Part shown: piece by piece, positions 38,859 to 44,006 of the stretch | How positions within the stretch are numbered: the first letter of the stretch is position 1 | Layout: every line of letters starts with the position of its first letter | DNA from: a virus | Strand: one strand, 5' to 3' | DNA: 44,006 nucleotides | Virus record (IMG/VR): IMGVR_UViG_3300031974_002308 | Span: 1-44,006 of that record | Program-made: the position numbers and the translations under genes | The notes under the pieces: model-generated | Told to the model about the DNA's origin: nothing | Databases searched by the model: none | The model's input: only the letters and a program-made list of their open reading frames with translations

Positions 38859-39442
38859 TAGGTGTCTCCGCCTCCGCTATTCATGCCATACAAACCTATG
38901 CCTGTTCCTATAGCTGATCCTAAGAACTGACCCCTAGCTAAGTCGCCAGCTAGAGCTGATCTAGCTCTTGCACCAGCAACGCTTTGTGCTTGTTTACCTA
39001 TTTCTCCTAAACCTGTAATTGCTTGTCCTGCTTGTCCTTGTCCCATTGCTACGATATTCTGCATACCCTGATAGTATCTATCTACTTGTGATGATAATCC
39101 TTGGACCAATCCTTCTGATTGACCTCTTGCTTGGACCCTTGCTAAATCTTCTGCTCGAGCTTGGTATTGTCCACTTTGTGGGTCTATGCCTCTTTGGAAT
39201 GCCATGCTTTGCATATTTCTGGCTGCTGCTTGAAATTGTGGTTGTGTTGCTGCATTAACAAAACCAGCAACTGAATCAAAAGCTGATGGGTCCATCATGC
39301 CATAAACTTCACCTATGTATTGGTTTTCTAATGGCACATAATATTGTTGATAAAGGTTAAATCTTTGTGCTGCTATTGAAGCCAAAGCCTTCTGAGAAGG
39401 TGTGTCCTTTATTGTTGTTGATCCACTTCCACCGAATGACAT
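38858..39442 (-). CDS. Internal virion protein, helical, 194 aa
   Basis: Helical, Q/A-rich protein (QKALASIAAQRFNLYQQYYV; DLARVQARGQSEGLVQGLSS) with a C-terminal Gly-rich segment (LGSAIGTGIGLYGMNSGGGD). The pattern 'qkalA.iA...wn.yq..y.Plen..i..' recurs in podophage internal proteins near the gp14-like position. Shares 1 nt with genes on both sides. Probable component of the internal core or ejection apparatus. Confidence 0.65.
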   Translation of the reverse strand: MSFGGSGSTTIKDTPSQKALASIAAQRFNLYQQYYVPLENQYIGEVYGMMDPSAFDSVAGFVNAATQPQFQAAARNMQSMAFQRGIDPQSGQYQARAEDLARVQARGQSEGLVQGLSSQVDRYYQGMQNIVAMGQGQAGQAITGLGEIGKQAQSVAGARARSALAGDLARGQFLGSAIGTGIGLYGMNSGGGDT

Positions 39443-39846
39443 TATATTTTCTTCTCCACTACATATAGTTTAGTTTGATAATCTATTGATTCCAACGATT
39501 GTGCTAGTCTTCTATGTGGGGTCCAGAACTCAATTTTATTGCAACCTCGTTCTTTCGCCATCTGCTCTAAATGAGCCATGTACTTGCTAGCTGCTCCGCC
39601 TCTTTTATCATACGCAATCCAAATCAAAAATGATTTAGTTGGCATAAAAATATTAGGCTTTTCTTGCAAAATGATAAAACTTTCACAAGGGTCTTCGTCT
39701 ATATCAATATACAACTCTGCTACATTATTAAGTAATGCTGCGTATATGTCTTCTGGTTTCCACTCTGGGTCTGAATGGTTTTTTATTTCCCAGATGCCCG
39801 GAGCTATGGAATCCCAGTAAACTCTTACATCTACTCTTGTTAGCAT
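39442..39846 (-). CDS. GNAT-like acetyltransferase domain protein, 134 aa
   Basis: Beta strands and helix order of GNAT enzymes: SFIILQEKPNIFMPTKSFLI, WIAYDKRGGAASKYMAHLEQ and MAKERGCNKIEFWTPHRRLA. The segment around RGGAASKYM replaces the acetyl-CoA loop R/Q-x-x-G-x-G/A in a weaker form. Similar GNAT-fold proteins sit among T7-like internal core genes (gp13), so a structural or assembly role is as likely as catalysis. Placed between tail chaperone and internal proteins. Confidence 0.72.
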   Translation of the reverse strand: MLTRVDVRVYWDSIAPGIWEIKNHSDPEWKPEDIYAALLNNVAELYIDIDEDPCESFIILQEKPNIFMPTKSFLIWIAYDKRGGAASKYMAHLEQMAKERGCNKIEFWTPHRRLAQSLESIDYQTKLYVVEKKI

Positions 39847-39887
39847 TGTTGTAAAGATATCATTTTTTCAAATATGTATCAAAAGAT

Positions 39888-40175
39888 TTACTCTGGTTCA
39901 GGTGTAGGTGTTGGTACACTAATATCTGGCATCGGTTGATCACCAGCATAGCCGGGTGGGTTAGGAAAATTTATGACATCATCGTCTTCAGAATATGTCC
40001 CCACATTTTCTGGAAAATCTCTAAGAGCCTGTCTATATGTAGCCCATAGAGCTTTGTCTTCATCTGACAACGGACTGTCAGCTGCTTGAGTCCAATCGCA
40101 TTTAGCTAAAGCTAGGTTTCTTTGTTTTCTTAAATCTTGTATAAATGTGCCTGTTCTTAATCTAAACTTTCTCAT
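39888..40175 (-). CDS. Tail assembly chaperone-like protein, 95 aa
   Basis: FIQDLRKQRNLALAKCDWTQ, then SDEDKALWATYRQALRDFPE matches Phage_tail_APC ('lR..RN.lLa.sDWtq..D......k..wa.YRqaLRDip') from residue 12 to 55. Acidic proline-rich tail (SVPTPTPEPE). These proteins help fold or attach tail fibres. It overlaps the fibre-like gene upstream by 1 nt, an expected pairing. Confidence 0.8.
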   Translation of the reverse strand: MRKFRLRTGTFIQDLRKQRNLALAKCDWTQAADSPLSDEDKALWATYRQALRDFPENVGTYSEDDDVINFPNPPGYAGDQPMPDISVPTPTPEPE

Positions 40176-41452
40176 TATTGTCCCTTAGTTATTCTCATAA
40201 CTTGTAAAAAATTATTATCAACAAAAGCATCAGCTGTTAAACCATTATTTTCTTTTACAAAAACTCTTACTTGGAATGACTCATTTTTTGCAGCTGTAAA
40301 CACAGTTGCAACAGTAAAACCCATACCTCGTTCTGCATAGAGTCTCATAGTTTTTGATGTGTTCATGGTACTGTTAGTGTTGCTGTATATTTGCATTAGT
40401 ATGTCAGCACCATCATCACCAGATATATTTTCATTAGGATCAGCTAAGTTTCCAGAATAGAATGCTGAATATACCCCTGCCTCACCGGCAATGAAAGAAG
40501 ATTGGTTACCACCACCTGTGGTGCCGAAGCTGATAACTTCGACATAAGAGCCCCCTTCACCTGAAGCCCCAATTGTTATTGAACCTCTTGCAAATGTTTT
40601 GAAGGCACCTGCTGCTTTGATCGCTAGTTGTCCCTGATCAACACCGTTTGATTTAATTATTAGGTTGCCGCTACCATCAGTGTCTATTGTTACATTATCT
40701 ATTTTTATAGAATCTGCTGAGAGTTCGCCTGTGATAACACTCTCAAGATTAGCAAATGTTCCTGTTAGATTGGTAACATCTAAATCACCAGTAACGGTAG
40801 AAGCAAAAGTTGCAAAAGAACCTGTTAGCTTATCAACAGCAAGGTCCTGTATTTTTGCACTTGTTACAGCTAGGTCTGATATGTCAGTTGTTTCTATGGT
40901 TGCAGTAGTTGCAGAAACACCGTTATCGTCTTGGAATGACCCAGCAACTCCGTTCTTATTAACATGCCTAACCCAATAATATCTAGTGACTCCATTACCA
41001 ACTTGATGATTAAAAACTGTAGATGATGTTTGTCCTAGAAAAATTTTATTAGCAAAATCATCAGTACTGTTTACCCAAACCTCTGTGTGTGAGTGTCCTG
41101 CATACAATGGTCTGTTAAATGTTACAAGAATATTTTGAAAAGCTCCTGAAGCAGCAACTCCTGCTGGTATGCTTGCAGAGTCAACTCCTTGATCTACAGT
41201 TCCTAAAAAGCCAGCACCTGCTGATCCTGAGCTTACTGCAACAGTATTTTTTTTAGCTAGACCAGCTGCTATTAAATCATTAAAGGTTACTGCTTTGTCT
41301 AGGGCATTTCCTTTTTCCCCGGTGAGCTGCTGGATGTTGTCTATTATGTGTTGAGCGAATCTTTTGCCTTCTGGACTAAAATCTCTAGGGACAGGGAATG
41401 TTCCTTTAGCTCCTTGTCTTTTTCTTTTTGGATTGAGTAACTGATTTGCCAC
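40175..41452 (-). CDS. Tail spike/fibre-like protein, 425 aa
   Basis: Contains an FN3-like segment ('lV.fNrP.y.ghshTEVWVns.d.f....lG.t....f.h.vg....yYyWVR.vn.nGv.g'), seen as YAGHSHTEVWVNSTDD and YYWVRHVNKNGVAGSF. Helical repeats follow (SAKIQDLAVDKLTGSFA; LDVTNLTGTFANLESVI) like the stalk region of tail proteins of the J/gp21 type, then a beta-rich head. Probable side fibre or spike made with the chaperone downstream. Confidence 0.75.
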   Translation of the reverse strand: MANQLLNPKRKRQGAKGTFPVPRDFSPEGKRFAQHIIDNIQQLTGEKGNALDKAVTFNDLIAAGLAKKNTVAVSSGSAGAGFLGTVDQGVDSASIPAGVAASGAFQNILVTFNRPLYAGHSHTEVWVNSTDDFANKIFLGQTSSTVFNHQVGNGVTRYYWVRHVNKNGVAGSFQDDNGVSATTATIETTDISDLAVTSAKIQDLAVDKLTGSFATFASTVTGDLDVTNLTGTFANLESVITGELSADSIKIDNVTIDTDGSGNLIIKSNGVDQGQLAIKAAGAFKTFARGSITIGASGEGGSYVEVISFGTTGGGNQSSFIAGEAGVYSAFYSGNLADPNENISGDDGADILMQIYSNTNSTMNTSKTMRLYAERGMGFTVATVFTAAKNESFQVRVFVKENNGLTADAFVDNNFLQVMRITKGQ

Positions 41453-43122
41453 TAGGTGATCTCCTGTGCACTTTCATAAACACAAACTTCGTTTACGGTG
41501 TCTGTACCCTCCAATTGGATTTCAAACTCTTTGGCTCTGTATCCACCGGGCAGTCTAAATATTTCACCACTAGTTACTGTTTGTGTATGTTTAAGTGAGC
41601 CATCTGCAAATAATTTAAATGTTAAGCTGCTGTAAGAATCAGCATCTACTTTTGCTACACCGGGTGATAGCGGTCTATTAGAAAAGAATTGTTTTGATTT
41701 CCATTCGTATGATCTTCTTGTTGAGTTATTAGAAAATATTTTTAATGTGCCATCTATAACTAAATACAGAACATCGTTTTCCCTATCGTTGTAACCTGCA
41801 TGTGCGTAAAAGTCTAGATTAACAAAAGCATTGGCTCCGCCCCTTGGATCAAAGATAAATCCTTTTTTGGTGCTATCATCAGAACCATCATAAGTAAAAC
41901 CTATGTATTTGCCCTCGTACTCATAACCTTCAATGTTCTCTGGATAATACTCTTGCCATTGATCTCTAGTAAATATTTGTTGGGTAATTAATTGTACCCC
42001 TGAGCCTGAGGCAATAACTAAACCATCTGGAGATGAATAGATAGCATACTCACCCATATCAACCAATGATCTCTTATTAGCATTTGGTAAGTTAGCATCA
42101 ATCTCAACGATAGCCATAGCACTTGGATCAGTACCAGATGCCATTAAAGGTTTGCCTTTGGTTGTGACTAGTAAACCAGATGCTATTGAAGCTATAGCCA
42201 CGATGTCATCTTTGGTTGTTAATTGGTTAGCAAGTGGATATGAGTGCGGTAGGTAAGCCTCACTAAACAGCAAAGTATTGCCTGAGAAGCCTGCTGTGAT
42301 GCCATTTGGTAGAGCAGTTATACCAACCATAGGTCCATCAGGGTGATCTGATGAATTTGTGTCTGGTGGGGCTAGGTTGTCTGCGGACTCTATTTCTTCC
42401 CCGAGTAAATCGTCTAAGACATCTTCTGTTATATTTCCTGCTGAGGTTCCAGCTATATCTTTTACAAATCTAAAAACACCATTGACATCAGTTCTATATA
42501 TTCTTCTTTTAGCTATGTTGTAATTACCGCTACTTGCTGCTGGTAAAGCTAATGTAACTGTTGCACCATTTGATGCATCTACTATTTCATCAGAAGTTAC
42601 TGGTGAAGGTGGTCCTTCTTCCCCGTAAGCGGTGATCTCAGTATAAATGTATGCTCTTGAAGAAACAGAGGCTCCGGCATCTGCTGTACTATTATCAACA
42701 CTAGGTGCTGATGTAAATGCTGCTGGAACTGGTAATCCTAATACATATGAGGATGCTGGGTAAGGACCTCCACCACTAACTAATGTGCTTCTAGGTCCAT
42801 ACTTCGGATCAACTCCAGCTTGTGTAAAATAAAATCTATTCTGTGGGTCTTCTTTTATTGGGCTTTTTATAACATCAACATCACCTGTAAATGTAAGCCA
42901 ATTAGAGCTAGTGATTTGAAATATTGTTTTGGTATTAGCATCTATATGTGATGCTGGATGTGAACTAGGTTCTGATGAATGATTAGTATCGCTTTTTAAA
43001 CCTTCCAGTCTTCCAGAGTCCAAGAATGCATTCTCTGCGTTTTGAGCAATACTATCTGAGAGGAGTCTTGGAGACACCTTTTTATTAAGTCCACTAAATG
43101 TTGTAAGTTTAAATCCAGCCAT
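41452..43122 (-). CDS. gp10-like tail nozzle/stabilisation protein, 556 aa
   Basis: MAGFKLTTFSGLNKKVSPRL (N-terminus) with NAENAFLDSGRLEGLKSDTN follows the 'f.Gl....p..l....a..a.N..l..G.L..l' pattern of podophage tail nozzle proteins (P22 gp10, phage stabilisation protein). The middle contains FN3-like SSRAYIYTEITAYGEEGPPS and beta-propeller style repeats (TALPNGITAGFSGNTLLFSE; KGKPLMASGTDPS). ATG 43122 chosen, just after the holin stop (43124) with an AGAGAA ribosome site; the upstream ATG 43143 lies inside the holin gene. Confidence 0.78.
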   Translation of the reverse strand: MAGFKLTTFSGLNKKVSPRLLSDSIAQNAENAFLDSGRLEGLKSDTNHSSEPSSHPASHIDANTKTIFQITSSNWLTFTGDVDVIKSPIKEDPQNRFYFTQAGVDPKYGPRSTLVSGGGPYPASSYVLGLPVPAAFTSAPSVDNSTADAGASVSSRAYIYTEITAYGEEGPPSPVTSDEIVDASNGATVTLALPAASSGNYNIAKRRIYRTDVNGVFRFVKDIAGTSAGNITEDVLDDLLGEEIESADNLAPPDTNSSDHPDGPMVGITALPNGITAGFSGNTLLFSEAYLPHSYPLANQLTTKDDIVAIASIASGLLVTTKGKPLMASGTDPSAMAIVEIDANLPNANKRSLVDMGEYAIYSSPDGLVIASGSGVQLITQQIFTRDQWQEYYPENIEGYEYEGKYIGFTYDGSDDSTKKGFIFDPRGGANAFVNLDFYAHAGYNDRENDVLYLVIDGTLKIFSNNSTRRSYEWKSKQFFSNRPLSPGVAKVDADSYSSLTFKLFADGSLKHTQTVTSGEIFRLPGGYRAKEFEIQLEGTDTVNEVCVYESAQEIT

Positions 43123-43123
43123 T

Positions 43124-43510
43124 TCATTTTTCTCTTGATACACCTTTTGTCTTTTCCCAAGACCTTAAGCCGCCAAGACCAAGCATACCCATAAGTATAG
43201 TAGATAATTGACTAAATTCGAACTCAGGAAGAGTAACTCCCGGTGAATAAATATTAATGATAAGTCCTAAGAGAGGGGCAAGAATAAAGTGGTAAGCTAG
43301 TGCTACTCCGCAACACCAGCCTACAAAAGGTCTCCAGCCACTAACGAATATTGACTGATGACTTGCTTCAACTTTATTCACTTCAAGTTGAGCCATATTG
43401 GCTCTATGAAGTTCTGTTTTTAGTTCGTGAGCGAGTTTTTGTTTTAAATCTTTATCTTGGACAAACTTATCCAGTATACCTGTAACTGGTCCAATTAGAT
43501 TTTCTATCAT
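43124..43510 (-). CDS. 3-TM holin (GTA_holin_3TM type), 128 aa
   Basis: Order: amphipathic helix with lysines (LDKFVQDKDLKQKLAHELKT), charged linker EASHQSIFVSGWRPFVGW, then two or three membrane segments (CCGVALAYHFILAPLLGLII and LSTILMGMLGLGGLRSWEKT). This is the Holin_3TM family of gene-transfer-agent and marine phages. It opens the inner membrane for the wall enzyme. Located far from the DUF5675 gene, inside the tail block, which is common for this family. Shares 1 nt with the preceding gene. Confidence 0.87.
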   Translation of the reverse strand: MIENLIGPVTGILDKFVQDKDLKQKLAHELKTELHRANMAQLEVNKVEASHQSIFVSGWRPFVGWCCGVALAYHFILAPLLGLIINIYSPGVTLPEFEFSQLSTILMGMLGLGGLRSWEKTKGVSREK

Positions 43511-43776
43511 TATGCCCAGATTGCATCGCAGACAGAAACTACAAGTGCATCTTCACCTGAGTAGTCTGTAGCATCTCCGCCATCTGATTCAAATTTTGAT
43601 AAGTGTTTTACTCTTGTTGCAACCACTGGAAGATCATCGTCAGCTGAATCATCTAGGGTGTCCTCATAAACTACCATGACAGTCTCATGGGCTGCGTTAT
43701 GAGTATTATCTGCTGATGGATCAGCTGGAGGATAAACCTCTAATCGTTGTACATTTGTTACTTTAGTAATAGCCAT
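43510..43776 (-). CDS. Small late protein, 88 aa
   Basis: Acidic, beta-like (AITKVTNVQRLEVYPPADPS; HETVMVVYEDTLDDSADDDL), ends SVCDAIWA. 'qkLevyp..d....g...a...v.V.Y.dt.Dd..DddLpv......hl' is a pattern seen in phage genes next to holins; I do not know its role. It lies 12 nt after the fibre stop and shares 1 nt with the holin. Confidence 0.6.
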   Translation of the reverse strand: MAITKVTNVQRLEVYPPADPSADNTHNAAHETVMVVYEDTLDDSADDDLPVVATRVKHLSKFESDGGDATDYSGEDALVVSVCDAIWA

Positions 43777-43788
43777 AATAATGTAATT

Positions 43789-44006
43789 TTACCTTACCTT
43801 TTCAGGTTCTACAATGATTTTACCATTATCATTTGTTAAAGATGATTCGTGTATTTCTTTGTCTTGTCGTTCACCTATCACCAACCAAGATACTTTGGCA
43901 TTTGATTCTGAGTTTTGGCACTCAATAACAAGATGTGACCCCATAACTTTTGCTCTAACATTATCCCAAGTATCCTCATTATTGACAAATGCTTGGATAT
44001 CTCTGT
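43789..44006 (-). CDS. Tail fibre protein, C-terminal 72 residues (joins 1-1522)
   Basis: Open from base 44006 to TAA at 43789. Ends with ECQNSESNAKVSWLVIGERQ and a closing stretch of GKIIVEPEKVR, a C-terminus typical of phage fibre proteins ('...Vsw.ViGeRqd...' then '..Gk.ivep'). The first two bases complete a codon begun at base 1, frame preserved. This is the end of the 579-residue fibre gene split by the arbitrary cut of the circular map. Confidence 0.85.
   Translation of the reverse strand, partial: RDIQAFVNNEDTWDNVRAKVMGSHLVIECQNSESNAKVSWLVIGERQDKEIHESSLTNDNGKIIVEPEKVR

Overview
The window reads as one complete, circularly closed genome of an integrase-carrying short-tailed (podovirus-type) bacteriophage. 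The proof of closure is in the sequence. A tail-fibre gene starting at 1522 on the minus strand runs off base 1 in frame and continues from base 44006 to a stop at 43789, giving a 579-residue protein with a typical fibre C-terminus. The set portal, scaffold, coat, DUF6682-like and gp10-like tail proteins, with no tape measure or sheath, suggests a P22-like head and tail neck. The DNA is AT-rich. Several small proteins (DUF5872-like, DUF3310, LHxGGT-type, KGGKPGQWSARKAQ-type) are ones I associate with marine phages, so a low-GC marine bacterium is the likely host. That host is an inference.

Layout. (1) A long late transcription unit on the minus strand runs from about 12990 down to 1, across the junction, and on from 44006 to 28448. 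It holds a holin-like anchor, a DUF5675 protein, an HNH endonuclease, TerS, TerL, portal, scaffold, coat, head-tail connectors, a repeat-rich tail protein, the fibre, a 3-TM holin, a gp10-like tail protein, a tail-assembly chaperone, a GNAT-like protein and several internal virion proteins. The last gene encodes a 2661-residue polyvalent protein with an HEIAH metallopeptidase motif. (2) A plus-strand block at 13091-16112 holds nine small genes of mostly unknown function, cut into segments by three hammerhead ribozymes and closed by an intrinsic terminator. (3) A minus-strand block at 23397-16289 holds an initiator with two embedded iterons, DnaB helicase, a Ref-type nuclease, DUF3310, many tiny basic proteins, a tryptophan-rich amphipathic peptide and two exported proteins next to a membrane-anchored coiled coil. 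(4) A plus-strand block at 23401-28342 holds an ERF annealing protein, a YqaJ exonuclease, an SSB-like protein, a ribbon-helix-helix candidate, a PD-(D/E)XK nuclease, small proteins, a 55-residue duplicated peptide and a tyrosine integrase.

The most striking feature is the ribozyme-punctuated operon. Hammerheads lie in front of the first gene (type III, 13184-13236), between genes 2 and 3 (type III, 13829-13876) and between genes 4 and 5 (type I, 14543-14639). Each is followed by a near-identical leader ending in AAGGAAAAATTATG or GGAGAAAAAATTATG. If active, they would cut one transcript into separate mRNAs of about 644, 799 and 1480 nt with 5'-OH and cyclic-phosphate ends. No phage RNA polymerase gene was recognised, so host polymerase is expected to transcribe everything, and the recognisable promoters are sigma70-like.
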